This document shows, one piece after another, positions 23,201-30,858 of a DNA stretch of 64,000 nt. The stretch comes from Gordonia sp049847105 (GTDB lineage Bacteria > Actinomycetota > Actinomycetes > Mycobacteriales > Mycobacteriaceae). Below the pieces are notes generated by a model. The model did no database searches, was not told the DNA's origin, and saw only the letters and a list, made by a program, of their open reading frames with translations. The translations under genes were made by a program, and so were the position numbers. The first letter of the stretch is position 1. Every line of letters starts with the position of its first letter. The stretch covers positions 124,001-188,000 of the forward strand of contig NZ_JBNCNS010000005.1 of NCBI RefSeq assembly GCF_049847105.1, in the 5' to 3' direction.

Positions 23201-23714
23201 GCACGAGCCGCAGGACGTGCACGGCGAATCGGAGGAGAAGGCGGATACCTCGGCCGGACGGGCAGATGCCGTTGCTCAGGGCGATGACGCCCACATGGTC
23301 GAGAAGACCCCGAAGACGTCGGGGGAGAAGTCGGCCGCCGCGGGCTCCCGTGACGCGGATTCTCGTGAGAGCGTGAGATCCGAGCCCAGCGCGGCGGCGG
23401 GCGAGTCCGTGGCCGCGCCGGCCGAGCAGCCCGCCACCGCGCCGAGCACGCCCGAGGTCGCGGCGACCGAGTCCGAGCCGGCGTCCCCCGCGCCTAAACG
23501 CCGACGTCGGGTGGTCCGCCAGGCGGCCTCCCCGCCGACGGCCTCGGAGCCGGTGGTCCTCACCGCCGACGCCGACGGATCGTCGTCGGGACCGAAGACC
23601 ACGTTCGGGCCGACTGGCGGAAGCGCGTCGTCCGAGGCCGCCGTCGCGGTCCGGCGTCGCCCTCGCCGCCGGACGGCAGGCAGGCCCGCCGGCCCGCCGC
23701 CGGCGGAGGAATGA
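20223..23714 (+). CDS. rne: Ribonuclease E/G
   Basis: 1163 residues. Residues 22-75 match the IF2-N-like module (LRVHALARTLGLTSRQVLAH). Residues 80-500 are disordered, highly charged and contain a KSDSA repeat array. The catalytic core has the S1 domain near 540-640, the metal-site DVNTGK near 820 and DFIDM near 865, and the zinc-link CTQCSGRG near 920. The C-terminal 220 residues are again disordered with Arg-rich clusters. It cleaves single-stranded A/U-rich RNA in mRNA decay and rRNA processing. The core lies between two disordered scaffolds as in mycobacterial RNase E. The GTG start has GAGGAG 5 bases upstream. Confidence 0.95.
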   Translation: MTDNGSPADANASSGSAEEFPSRLRVHALARTLGLTSRQVLAHLTELGVETRSPQSSIDREVAQRVADRVRAHVEVDEAAVEAVEDAADTAGTDESGRAEVEPSDPAQAGPGADETPSAETASADIGTSGSTPVSAAPVGDQTTSEAPPAAEAPATEAAADESDVPSSPTTPETTGMPTLFSSVEQTQHQPISAAEVAVSQPLFLSPQAVEPVKRSPRRPKTEEKKPEDTKSEGTRSEGTRSDSAKSDSAKSDSAKSDSAKSDSVKSDSVKSDSATDDKAAAGKDADVDETRGDDSTHDDDSTGDGGGSRRRRRGRRGRGRGRGDQADTGTDDTSDSPDEDSDDESADSAGDDRNARPSGKKSKKAKAKDKDREPDDDESGDADGEDTDDADDGSGSDDSDQNPSKRRRRRRRRKGGADGEDASPDDPPNTVVHEREPRSKRARDEVQGISGSTRLEAKRQRRRDGRDAGRRRPPILSESEFLARREAVDRVMVVRERSANSSISVAANAGDHGHDQAVPVEDYTQVAVLEDGVLVEHFVTTETSSSMVGNIYLGRVQNVLPGMEAAFVDIGRGRNGVLYAGEVNWDAAGLDGGSRKIEQALKPGDNVLVQVSKDPVGHKGARLTTQISLAGRYLVYVPGGSSTGISRKLPDVERKRLKSILGKLVPDDAGVIIRTASEGVSAEDLGADIERLEGQWKEIDAAVGKTKGGSGSNSPQALYEEPDLLVRVVRDLFNEDFKKLVVEGQKAWDLVQRYISAVAPDLMDRVERFERAHADAPDSFVVHRIDEQLAKALDRKVWLPSGGTLIIEHTEAMTVVDVNTGKFTGSGGNLEETVTRNNLEAAEEIVRQMRLRDIGGMIIVDFIDMVLESNRDLVLRRLTEALARDRTRHQVSEVTSLGLVQMTRKRLGTGLLEAFSTTCTQCSGRGIIVHANPVEVRSDDTARSDGGGGSKRSRRNRRKAEPAPDTQKPTHNPAEHPMFRAMAAHSHDPDGEHEPQDVHGESEEKADTSAGRADAVAQGDDAHMVEKTPKTSGEKSAAAGSRDADSRESVRSEPSAAAGESVAAPAEQPATAPSTPEVAATESEPASPAPKRRRRVVRQAASPPTASEPVVLTADADGSSSGPKTTFGPTGGSASSEAAVAVRRRPRRRTAGRPAGPPPAEE
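20910..21047 (+). repeat. 15-bp tandem repeat array inside rne
   Basis: About nine degenerate copies of a 15-base unit (AAGTCCGACAGTGCC in the core), coding for the pentapeptides TRSEG and KSDSA/KSDSV. The unit length is a multiple of three, so copy-number change keeps the frame. The four central copies are nearly identical, which suggests recent slippage. Confidence 0.9.
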
Positions 23715-23757
23715 GGATGGCGACCGCTGTGAGCAGGTCGGGAGCGTACACGTGAGT

Positions 23758-23787
23758 TTGACCCGAGCGACGACGGTCCCGTAATCT
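23758..23787 (+). promoter_or_regulatory. Likely promoter of rplU-rpmA
   Basis: TTGACC (23758-23763) and TAATCT (23782-23787) are 18 bp apart, a good sigma-A promoter in the 302-base gap after rne. It leaves a leader of about 220 bases before rplU, in which I see no clear structure or gene; AGAGGACAG at 24004-24012 is the ribosome-binding region. Confidence 0.6.
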
Positions 23788-24016
23788 TGATTGGTCGCCT
23801 TCCGCGGAGGGCTTGAGCTGTGCCCGGAACACCCAGGACGACCCTGGGACCGGCAGATGCGCGAGACCCGACGGCAGGCATCTGGTGTGATCCGTAGTGA
23901 CTCCCCGGCGCAGATGCGGGGTTGGCGTGCGGCCCGTACCAGGCACGCACCACCCACACACCCCGGTGCGCAACAGCGCCGTGGGTCCGACAGACGAGTT
24001 AAAGAGGACAGCTTCG

Positions 24017-24328
24017 ATGGCAACGTACGCGATCGTCAAGACCGGCGGTAAGCAGTACAAGGTCGCTGAGGGCGACATTGTGAAGGTCGAGAAGATCGAC
24101 AGCGAGCCGGGCAGCAGCGTGAGCCTGCCGGTGGCGCTGGTCGTCGATGGCTCGAACCTCACCACCGATGTGGACAAGTTGGCGAAGATCTCGGTGACCG
24201 GTGAGGTCGTCGAGCACGTCAAGGGCCCGAAGATCCGCATCCACAAGTTCAAGAACAAGACCGGCTACCACAAGCGCCAGGGTCACCGTCAGAAGCTGAC
24301 GGTCCTCAAGGTCACCGGTATCAAGTAA
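24017..24328 (+). CDS. rplU: 50S ribosomal protein L21
   Basis: 103 residues, the normal length. The N-terminus MATYAIVKTGGKQYKV and the C-terminal signature KKTGYHKRQGHRQ-like segment (NKTGYHKRQGHRQ) are characteristic. It binds 23S rRNA. The ATG at 24017 follows AGAGGACAG. It is followed 36 bases later by rpmA in the usual order. Confidence 0.98.
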   Translation: MATYAIVKTGGKQYKVAEGDIVKVEKIDSEPGSSVSLPVALVVDGSNLTTDVDKLAKISVTGEVVEHVKGPKIRIHKFKNKTGYHKRQGHRQKLTVLKVTGIK

Positions 24329-24364
24329 CTCGATTCCCGCACGTACCTCAGGAGGACTGCAGAG

Positions 24365-24628
24365 ATGGCACACAAGAAGGGCGCGTCCAGCTCGCGCAAC
24401 GGTCGTGATTCCAACGCCCAGCGGCTCGGCGTGAAGCGTTTCGGTGGACAGAAGGTCAGCGCGGGCGAGATCCTGGTCCGTCAGCGCGGCACCAAGTTCC
24501 ACCCGGGCGTCAACGTGGGTCGCGGTGGCGACGACACCCTGTTCGCACTGGAGACCGGCTCGGTGGAGTTCGGCACCAAGCGCGGCCGCAAGACGGTCAA
24601 CATCGTCCCGGAGACCGTCGCGGTCTGA
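24365..24628 (+). CDS. rpmA: 50S ribosomal protein L27
   Basis: 87 residues. The N-terminus MAHKKGASSSRNGRDS and the GVKRFGGQKV and IVRQRGTKFHPG-like (LVRQRGTKFHPG) segments identify L27, which reaches toward the peptidyl transferase centre. There is no cleavable N-terminal extension of the Firmicutes type. AGGAGG at 24350-24355 is its ribosome-binding site. Confidence 0.98.
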   Translation: MAHKKGASSSRNGRDSNAQRLGVKRFGGQKVSAGEILVRQRGTKFHPGVNVGRGGDDTLFALETGSVEFGTKRGRKTVNIVPETVAV

Positions 24629-24657
24629 CGGACGCCGGGAGCACGTTCAGCTCTACA

Positions 24658-24704
24658 CAGGGCGGGCAAGGGTCATGACGTACCCGGCCCGCCCTGCTTG
24701 TTTT
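24658..24704 (+). terminator. Intrinsic terminator after rpmA
   Basis: CAGGGCGGGC (24658-24667) pairs with GCCCGCCCTG (24687-24696), followed by CTTGTTTT. It ends the rplU-rpmA unit 20 bases before the obg start. Confidence 0.85.
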
Positions 24705-24723
24705 CTCAGGAAGGAAGTCACCG

Positions 24724-26196
24724 ATGTCTCGGTTCGTCGACCGTGTGACGATTCACGTCGCGGCGGGCAACGGCGGCCACGGCTGCTCGTCGGTGCACCG
24801 CGAGAAGTTCAAGCCGCTCGGCGGTCCCGACGGTGGCAACGGGGGCAACGGCGGGTCGGTTCGTCTCGTCGTCGACCCGCAGGTGCACACGCTGCTGGAC
24901 TTCCACTTCCGGCCGCACGCCAAGGCGTCCAACGGTAAGCCCGGCGCGGGGGACAACCGAGACGGCGCCACCGGTGACGACCTGGTGTTGGAGGTTCCCG
25001 ACGGTACCGTCGTGCTCGACGAGGACGGCAAGATCCTTGTCGACCTGGTAGGCGAGGGCACCACGTTCGAGGCCGCGCAAGGCGGACGCGGCGGACTCGG
25101 CAACGCGTCGCTGGCGTCCAAGGCGCGCAAGGCGCCCGGTTTCGCCCTGCTCGGCGAGGACGGACAGCATCGCGATCTCGTCCTCGAACTGAAGTCGGTG
25201 GCCGATGTCGGGCTGGTCGGATTCCCGTCGGCCGGCAAGTCGTCGCTCGTGTCGGTGCTGTCGGCGGCCAAGCCGAAGATCGCCGACTACCCGTTCACCA
25301 CCCTCGCGCCGAATCTGGGTGTGGTGCAGACCGCCGGAGACGTGTTCACCATCGCCGATGTGCCGGGCCTGATCCCCGGGGCCTCGACCGGCCGCGGGCT
25401 GGGGCTCGAGTTCCTCCGGCACCTGGAGCGCTGCGCAGTGCTCGCTCACGTCGTCGACTGCGCCACCCTGGAACCCGGTCGTGATCCGGTCTCCGACATC
25501 GACGCCCTCGAGGCGGAACTGTCTGCATACCAACCCGCTCTCGACACCGACCACAGCCTCGGTGAGCTGGCCGAGCGACCGCGCGTGGTCATCCTCAACA
25601 AGATCGATGTGCCCGACGCGGCAGACCTTGCCGATATCGTCGAACCCGAACTCGTACAACGTGGTTGGCCGGTCTTTCGTATCTCCGCCGTGAGCCACGA
25701 AGGCCTGCGGGAACTGACCTTCGCCCTGGCGAAGATGGTCGCGGACTATCGCGAGAGCCACCCGAAGCCCCAGCCGCGCCGCCAGGTGATCCGCCCCCAG
25801 GCGGTCGACGAGGCGGGATTCAGTGTGTCGGCCGACCCCGACGTGGACGGCGGATTCATCGTTCGCGGCACCCGCCCGGAGCGGTGGATCGCGCAGACCC
25901 AGTTCGACAACGACGAGGCCGTCGGTTATCTGGCCGACCGCCTCAACCGGCTGGGGGTGGAGGACGAACTCGTCCGGCTGGGTGCCAAGCCCGGCGCACC
26001 CGTGACGATCGGCGACGTGTCGTTCGACTGGGAGCCGATGACGCCCATGGGCGATGACGTTCCGGTCACCGGCCGCGGCACCGACATCCGACTCGACCGC
26101 AACGATCGTATCGGCGCGGCCGAGCGCAAGCAGGCCCGACGGTTGCGCCGTGGCGTACCGCAGTCCGACGAGGACGGCGAACAGGACGTACGGTGA
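24724..26196 (+). CDS. obg: GTPase Obg/CgtA
   Basis: 490 residues. The glycine-rich Obg fold fills 1-160 (GNGGHGCSSVHREKF, GGNGGNGG); the G domain has G1 GFPSAGKSS near 168, G3 DVPGLIPGAS and G4 NKID; the OCT domain lies at about 350-430, and a basic tail follows. It is an essential GTPase in late 50S assembly and stress signalling. AGGAAGGAAGT precedes the ATG. Its stop overlaps the proB start (GTGA). Confidence 0.97.
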   Translation: MSRFVDRVTIHVAAGNGGHGCSSVHREKFKPLGGPDGGNGGNGGSVRLVVDPQVHTLLDFHFRPHAKASNGKPGAGDNRDGATGDDLVLEVPDGTVVLDEDGKILVDLVGEGTTFEAAQGGRGGLGNASLASKARKAPGFALLGEDGQHRDLVLELKSVADVGLVGFPSAGKSSLVSVLSAAKPKIADYPFTTLAPNLGVVQTAGDVFTIADVPGLIPGASTGRGLGLEFLRHLERCAVLAHVVDCATLEPGRDPVSDIDALEAELSAYQPALDTDHSLGELAERPRVVILNKIDVPDAADLADIVEPELVQRGWPVFRISAVSHEGLRELTFALAKMVADYRESHPKPQPRRQVIRPQAVDEAGFSVSADPDVDGGFIVRGTRPERWIAQTQFDNDEAVGYLADRLNRLGVEDELVRLGAKPGAPVTIGDVSFDWEPMTPMGDDVPVTGRGTDIRLDRNDRIGAAERKQARRLRRGVPQSDEDGEQDVR

Positions 26197-27308
26197 GCGA
26201 CGTCCGTGAACGGATCGCCCGCTCACGCAGCGTGGTGGTCAAGATCGGATCGTCGGCGCTGACCGATCTGCACGAGGGACTCGATCGGAGTCGCCTCGAC
26301 CGTCTCGCCGACGCACTGGAAGCGCGGATGCGTGCGGGTTCGGACGTGATCGTGGTGTCGTCGGGTGCGATCGGTGCCGGCATCGCACCGCTGGGATTGA
26401 AACGACGACCGACAGATCTCGCCACCAAGCAGGCTGCGGCGAGTGTCGGCCAACTGGCGCTCGCGCACGCGTGGGGAACCTCGTTCCATCGTTACGGCCG
26501 GACCGTCGGACAGGTCCTGCTCACCGCCGACGACATCTCCAACCGCGCCCATCATGCGAATGCCCAACGGACACTTGACCGTCTGCGATCGCTCGGTGCC
26601 GTTGCGGTGGTGAACGAGAACGACACCGTTGCGACCACCGAGATCCGTTTCGGCGACAACGATCGTCTCGCCGCCCTCGTCGCCCATCTCGCCGGTGCCG
26701 ACGCCCTGATCCTGCTGTCGGACGTCGACGGCCTCTACGACGGTGACCCGCGCAGGGTCGGCGCCGACGGGCGAAGGGCGCGTCTGATCCCCGAGGTCCA
26801 CGGGCCGGAGGATCTCGACGGCGTGATCGCCGGCTCCGGAGGCGCCCTCGGCACCGGCGGCATGGCCTCCAAACTCGCCGCTGCCCGGCTGTCGGCCGAC
26901 GCCGGTGTGCCGGTGCTGCTCGCCGCGGCCGATCAGGCTCCGCAAGCCCTGGCGGATGCCTCGGTCGGGACGGTCTTCGCCGCGCGGGGCGAGCGCCTCT
27001 CGGCGCGACGTTTCTGGGTCCGACATGCCGCCGATGCGCGTGGACAACTCGTCCTCGACGACGGCGCGGTCGCCGCAGTCGCGCGACGACGCCGGTCGCT
27101 GCTCGCCGCCGGCATCGTCGGTGTGAACGGGCGGTTCTACGGTGGCGACGTGGTGGAGCTCGTCGACCTCACCGGTGCCGTGCGGGCACGCGGAGTGGTG
27201 GCCTACGACTCCGACGATATCGCCCTCGCAGTGGGGCGTTCGACCACCGACCTGCCATCGGAGCTCCGTCGCCCGGTGATCCACGCGGACGATCTGGTCG
27301 CGACCTGA
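26193..27308 (+). CDS. proB: Glutamate 5-kinase
   Basis: 371 residues. The amino-acid kinase domain covers 1-265 (VVVKIGSSALTD, SSGAIGAG, NENDTVATTEIRFGDNDRLAA, LLSDVDGLYDGDPR) and a PUA domain about 280-360 (GQLVLDDGAVAAV, VNGRFYGGDVVELVD). It phosphorylates glutamate in the first step of proline synthesis. The GTG start overlaps the obg stop. proA does not follow, since the next gene is convergent. Confidence 0.96.
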   Translation: MSDVRERIARSRSVVVKIGSSALTDLHEGLDRSRLDRLADALEARMRAGSDVIVVSSGAIGAGIAPLGLKRRPTDLATKQAAASVGQLALAHAWGTSFHRYGRTVGQVLLTADDISNRAHHANAQRTLDRLRSLGAVAVVNENDTVATTEIRFGDNDRLAALVAHLAGADALILLSDVDGLYDGDPRRVGADGRRARLIPEVHGPEDLDGVIAGSGGALGTGGMASKLAAARLSADAGVPVLLAAADQAPQALADASVGTVFAARGERLSARRFWVRHAADARGQLVLDDGAVAAVARRRRSLLAAGIVGVNGRFYGGDVVELVDLTGAVRARGVVAYDSDDIALAVGRSTTDLPSELRRPVIHADDLVAT

Positions 27309-27361
27309 CCTGGCAGAGCCTTTGGCCCCAGGCACATTCATTGCGATGTCCTGGCGAGCAT

Positions 27362-28258
27362 TCACGCCGTCGCGCGCGCCCGTGATTCCGACAACCCCGG
27401 TAGCACCACCGACGCCAGATGGTCGATCTTGAGGTCTGCGATGTCGTCGGCACGGGTTGCGCCCCGGTTGACGACGGCGAGCTCCTTCCCGGTGCGGTGC
27501 GCATGGCGCGCAAACCGGAGTCCGCTCATGACGGTCAGGGACGATCCGATCACGAGCAGTGCATCCGCGTCGTCGACCATCGAGAATGCTTGGCGCACCA
27601 ACGGTTTGGGAACGCTCTCACCGAAGTAGACGATGTCGGGTTTGACGATGCCACCGCATCGTGGGCAGTCGATCATCTGGAAATCGCTGGTGTCGTCGAT
27701 CGCGGCGTCGGCGTCGGGGGCCACCTCGATGGCGCCGCGACCACGGACCCGCTCGGTGAATCCGGCGTTGAGCGTGTCGAGTTCGTGCGCGAGCCGATGC
27801 CGAGAGATCAGCCAGTCGCAGTCGAGGCAGCGGACGCGTCCGTAGCAGCCGTGCAGTTCGAGGACCCTTCGCGTGCCGGCCTTGGTGTGCAACAGGTCGA
27901 CGTTTTGGGTGATCACGCCGGTGAGGAGCCCCAGGCGCTGGAGTTCGGTGAGTGCGCGGTGCGCGGCATTGGGCCGCGCGGCGTCCATGTACCGCCAGCC
28001 GAGGTGGTTGCGGGCCCAGTAGTGGCGGCGGAACTCCGGCGACGACAGGAACATCTCCAGCGTCATCGGGGTGCGGGGTGGCGCGCCCGGGCTGCGATAG
28101 TCGGGGATTCCGGACTCGGTGGAGATCCCGGCGCCGGTGAGAGCAACGATCCGGCGCCCGTCGAGCAAGGTGCGCAACTCGTCGATCCGCGCCTCGACGT
28201 CGGTGTCGACGGCTGTCGGCTCGGCCGGATTCCAGCCGATCTGGAGTCGGGTGCGCAC
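27362..28258 (-). CDS. Sir2-family NAD-dependent protein deacylase
   Basis: 298 residues. GAGIS at 42-46, the QNVDLLH motif at 118-124, the catalytic His136 (ELHGC) and the zinc cysteines C144/C147 (CLDC) and C198/C201 (CPRC) are all present, so it should be active. An insertion between the two CxxC pairs is longer than in short sirtuins. The GTG start at 28258 lies 7 bases from a TATTCT box on the minus strand. It lies downstream of ectABC on the same strand but has its own promoter signal and a hairpin in between. Confidence 0.92.
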   Translation of the reverse strand: MRTRLQIGWNPAEPTAVDTDVEARIDELRTLLDGRRIVALTGAGISTESGIPDYRSPGAPPRTPMTLEMFLSSPEFRRHYWARNHLGWRYMDAARPNAAHRALTELQRLGLLTGVITQNVDLLHTKAGTRRVLELHGCYGRVRCLDCDWLISRHRLAHELDTLNAGFTERVRGRGAIEVAPDADAAIDDTSDFQMIDCPRCGGIVKPDIVYFGESVPKPLVRQAFSMVDDADALLVIGSSLTVMSGLRFARHAHRTGKELAVVNRGATRADDIADLKIDHLASVVLPGLSESRARATA

Positions 28259-28265
28259 TCTGCCC

Positions 28266-28271
28266 AGAATA
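28266..28271 (-). promoter_or_regulatory. -10 box for leaderless sirtuin transcript
   Basis: On the minus strand TATTCT ends 7 bases before the GTG of the sirtuin gene, with no Shine-Dalgarno between. Confidence 0.45.
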
Positions 28272-28286
28272 ACCGCACGAACAGAA

Positions 28287-28317
28287 GACCCGCCACGACT
28301 GGTCGTCGTGACGGGTC
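28287..28317 (-). terminator. Hairpin ending the ectABC operon
   Basis: GACCCG-x-CACGAC pairs with GTCGTG-x-CGGGTC around a 5-base loop, a 12-bp stem with one mismatch, 28 bases after the ectC stop. On the minus strand it is followed by TTCTGTT, a weak T-tract. Confidence 0.6.
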
Positions 28318-28345
28318 CGGTGTCTGTGGCGCGGTCGCCGACTGA

Positions 28346-28768
28346 CTAGACGGTGCTGTGCTTGCCTGTCGGAGCCGGCACGGCGACGAGCGGGTACACG
28401 CCGTCCTCGTCGTGCACCTCGGTGCCGACGACGGGCGGGTTGAAGACGCACAGCATGCGCAACTGCGTGTCCGCGGTGACCGTGTGCCGTTCGTGACCGT
28501 TCAGCAGGTACATGGTGCCCGGGGCGAGGGGATAGGTCTCGCCGGACTCGCGGTCGAAGAGCGTGCCCTCACCTTCGACGAGCCAAACCGCCTCCACGTG
28601 GTTTGCGTAGTGGAACTCGTTGACCGATCCGGCGTTGATCGTGGTCTCGTGGAACGAGAACCCGACGTGGTCGCCACCGAGGACGATGCGCTTGGAGACC
28701 CAATTGCCCTTCGGGTCGGCGACGTCGCGGTCGGTACCGGTGATTTCTGCTGTGGTTCGGACGATCAT
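28346..28768 (-). CDS. ectC: L-ectoine synthase
   Basis: 140 residues, a small cupin. The segments WVSKRIVLGGDHVGFSFHET, NEFHYANHVEAVWLVEGEG, APGTMYLLNGHERH and CVFNPPVVGTEVHDEDG match EctC, including the metal-binding and substrate residues of the cupin barrel. It cyclises N-gamma-acetyl-diaminobutyrate to ectoine, a compatible solute for osmotic stress. The ATG overlaps the ectB stop (ATGA). No ectoine hydroxylase gene (ectD) follows. Confidence 0.97.
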   Translation of the reverse strand: MIVRTTAEITGTDRDVADPKGNWVSKRIVLGGDHVGFSFHETTINAGSVNEFHYANHVEAVWLVEGEGTLFDRESGETYPLAPGTMYLLNGHERHTVTADTQLRMLCVFNPPVVGTEVHDEDGVYPLVAVPAPTGKHSTV

Positions 28769-30036
28769 CCGATCACCTCCTTGACGGAATTGCTGATGAT
28801 CTGCAGTCCGCGACCCAGGTCCTCGGTCGAAATCGTCAGCGCGGGAAGAAGTTTCACGACCTCATCGGACGGTCCGGAGGTCTCGGCGAGCAGGCCGGCA
28901 CCGAATGCCGAAGCGCACACCTTGCTGGCGGTGGCCGACTCCTCGAAGACGAGTCCGCGGACCATCCCGCGGCCACGAGTGCTGATGCCCTCGTAGCGCT
29001 CGGCCAGTTCGGTGAAGGCGGTGTTGATCTGCTCGCCCTTGGCGTACACGTCCTTGGTGAGCGAGTCGTCGCTCCAGAAGTGCTCGATGGTCTTCATGCC
29101 GGTCACGAACGCGGGGTTGTTGCCGCGGAACGTGCCGTTGTGCTCACCCGGAGTCCAGACATCGAGCTCCGGCTTGAACAGCGTCAGGGCCAACGGGAGG
29201 CCGTAACCGCTGATCGACTTCGACAAGGTGACGATGTCTGGCTTGATGCCGGCCTCCTCGAACGAGAAGAACTCACCGGTGCGGCCACAGCCCATCTGGA
29301 CGTCGTCGACGATCAGCAGGATGTCGCGACGCTCGCAGAGATCGGAGAGCGCGCGCAGCCACTCCATCCGGGCGACATTGACGCCGCCCTCGCCCTGCAC
29401 GGTCTCGACGATCACCGCGGCCGGGCGGTTCAGGCCGCTGCCCGAATCGTCGAGCACACGCTCGAACCAGCCGAAGTCCTCGGTGACGCCACCGAAGTAG
29501 TTGTCGAACGGCATCGGGGTCGCGTGGACCAGCGGGATGCCGGCGCCGGCGCGCTTCATCGAGTTACCGGTCACCGAGAGCGATCCCAGCGTCATACCGT
29601 GAAAAGCGTTGGTGAAGCTGATGATCGACTCACGGCCGGTCACCTTGCGGGCCAGCTTGAGTGCGGCCTCCACCGCATTGGTGCCGGTGGGGCCGGGGAA
29701 CTGGATCTTGTAGTCCAGCCCACGAGGCGCGAGGATCTTCTGTGTGAAGGTCTCGATGAACTTTCCCTTGGCGACAGTGGCCATGTCGAGGCCGTGGGTG
29801 ATGCCGTCGTCGGAGATGTAGTCCAGCAGGGCCGCTTTCATGATCGGGTTGTTGTGCCCGTAGTTCAGTGAGCCGGCTCCGGCAAAGAAGTCCAGGTATT
29901 CGCGGCCCGTGGTGTCGGTCATCCACGAACCACTCGCGCGGGTGAACACGGCCGGCCAGCTACGGCAGTAGCTGCGCACTTCGGACTCGTGTTGGGTGAA
30001 GACCGAATCATCAACGGTCTGATCGAGAAGCTGCAT
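28765..30036 (-). CDS. ectB: Diaminobutyrate-2-oxoglutarate aminotransferase
   Basis: 423 residues, a class III PLP aminotransferase. The PLP lysine lies in VTLSKSISGYG, preceded by LLIVDDVQMGCGRTG; FFAGAGSLNYGHNNP and FTNAFHGMTLG are also conserved. It converts aspartate semialdehyde to 2,4-diaminobutyrate in ectoine synthesis. AAGGGGGAAG precedes the ATG at 30036. It is separated from ectA by 107 bases and coupled to ectC. Confidence 0.97.
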   Translation of the reverse strand: MQLLDQTVDDSVFTQHESEVRSYCRSWPAVFTRASGSWMTDTTGREYLDFFAGAGSLNYGHNNPIMKAALLDYISDDGITHGLDMATVAKGKFIETFTQKILAPRGLDYKIQFPGPTGTNAVEAALKLARKVTGRESIISFTNAFHGMTLGSLSVTGNSMKRAGAGIPLVHATPMPFDNYFGGVTEDFGWFERVLDDSGSGLNRPAAVIVETVQGEGGVNVARMEWLRALSDLCERRDILLIVDDVQMGCGRTGEFFSFEEAGIKPDIVTLSKSISGYGLPLALTLFKPELDVWTPGEHNGTFRGNNPAFVTGMKTIEHFWSDDSLTKDVYAKGEQINTAFTELAERYEGISTRGRGMVRGLVFEESATASKVCASAFGAGLLAETSGPSDEVVKLLPALTISTEDLGRGLQIISNSVKEVIG

Positions 30037-30143
30037 CGTGACTTCCCCCTTTTTTGGTTGTGACGATCAATGCATGGCGGCGGCCGAGATCACCGGTGAC
30101 CCGGAATCGTGGCACCGCCAAATTTCACAAATGTTGTGCGAAA

Positions 30144-30671
30144 TCAGAATTCGGAAACTGTCGGTTCGAGGATGTAGAGATCCTCGGGCTCGTGGGCGTC
30201 GGGGAACTGTTCTGCTGCGAACAGATCCTGACGTTCGAATCGCAGTCCACGCGCATCGGCGACGGACTCGAACAAACGTTGCGACGCGCCGTTGTCGGGG
30301 CTGATCGTGGTGTGCATCGCCACCACACCGGACCGCTGGGTGCGGTCGAGCAACCGGTGCAGCATGGTGCCGGCGATGCCGTGACCACGGTATGTGTCGT
30401 CCACCGCGACCTGCCAGACCATGATGGTCGACGGGTCGGTCTGACGGCGATATCCGGTGACGAATCCGACCGGATGTCCATCGACTTCGGCGACGATGGA
30501 TGTCGTGGCGAAATCATGGCACCACAGGACATAGGCGTAACTCGAGTTGACGTCGAGAACCTTTGAGTCCGAGGCGATTTCCCACAGTCGCATGCCGTCG
30601 TCGGCGGTGGGCTGTCGATAATCGACAGTAAGGGCAGTTGTTGGGGCCGTTCTAGTTTGGGACGGGCTCAT
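30144..30671 (-). CDS. ectA: L-2,4-diaminobutyrate acetyltransferase
   Basis: 175 residues from the ATG at 30671, or 188 from an in-frame ATG at 30710; AAAAGG lies just upstream of the nearer one, but the spacing is short. It is a GNAT enzyme: VWQVAVDDTYRGHGIAGTML is the acetyl-CoA loop, and RQPTADDGMRLWEIA and LDVNSSYAYVLWCHDF are EctA signatures. It makes N-gamma-acetyl-diaminobutyrate for EctC. The upstream gap shared with rsmD holds a CRP-type palindrome. Confidence 0.95.
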   Translation of the reverse strand: MSPSQTRTAPTTALTVDYRQPTADDGMRLWEIASDSKVLDVNSSYAYVLWCHDFATTSIVAEVDGHPVGFVTGYRRQTDPSTIMVWQVAVDDTYRGHGIAGTMLHRLLDRTQRSGVVAMHTTISPDNGASQRLFESVADARGLRFERQDLFAAEQFPDAHEPEDLYILEPTVSEF

Positions 30672-30766
30672 GACCTTTTCGACGTTAACAATGTGTGTCC
30701 GCGAAGTCATCTAGCAGCGGAAATCGGTCGGTGAATGCCCTACCTTCCGCCTGTTCAGCACCGGTT

Positions 30767-30782
30767 TGTGAAGTGGGTCACA
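30767..30782. promoter_or_regulatory. Perfect CRP/GlxR-type site between ectA and rsmD
   Basis: TGTGA-AGTGGG-TCACA has perfect half-sites for the cAMP-receptor family (CRP in mycobacteria, GlxR in corynebacteria). It lies about 96 bases before the ectA start and 77 before rsmD, so it could control either gene. Binding is inferred from the match alone. Confidence 0.6.
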
Positions 30783-30858
30783 TTGATGTCACCCGGTGCC
30801 TGTGCGTGGTGGTGGGGCGGACGTCATCGACAGCGGCCCGGGGCGCAGAATGAAGGCA

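Noticed and set aside
20262..24023. 1253-codon open frame antisense to rne
   Set aside because: Shadow of the strongly biased third-position GC in rne; no start signal, domain or conserved motif.
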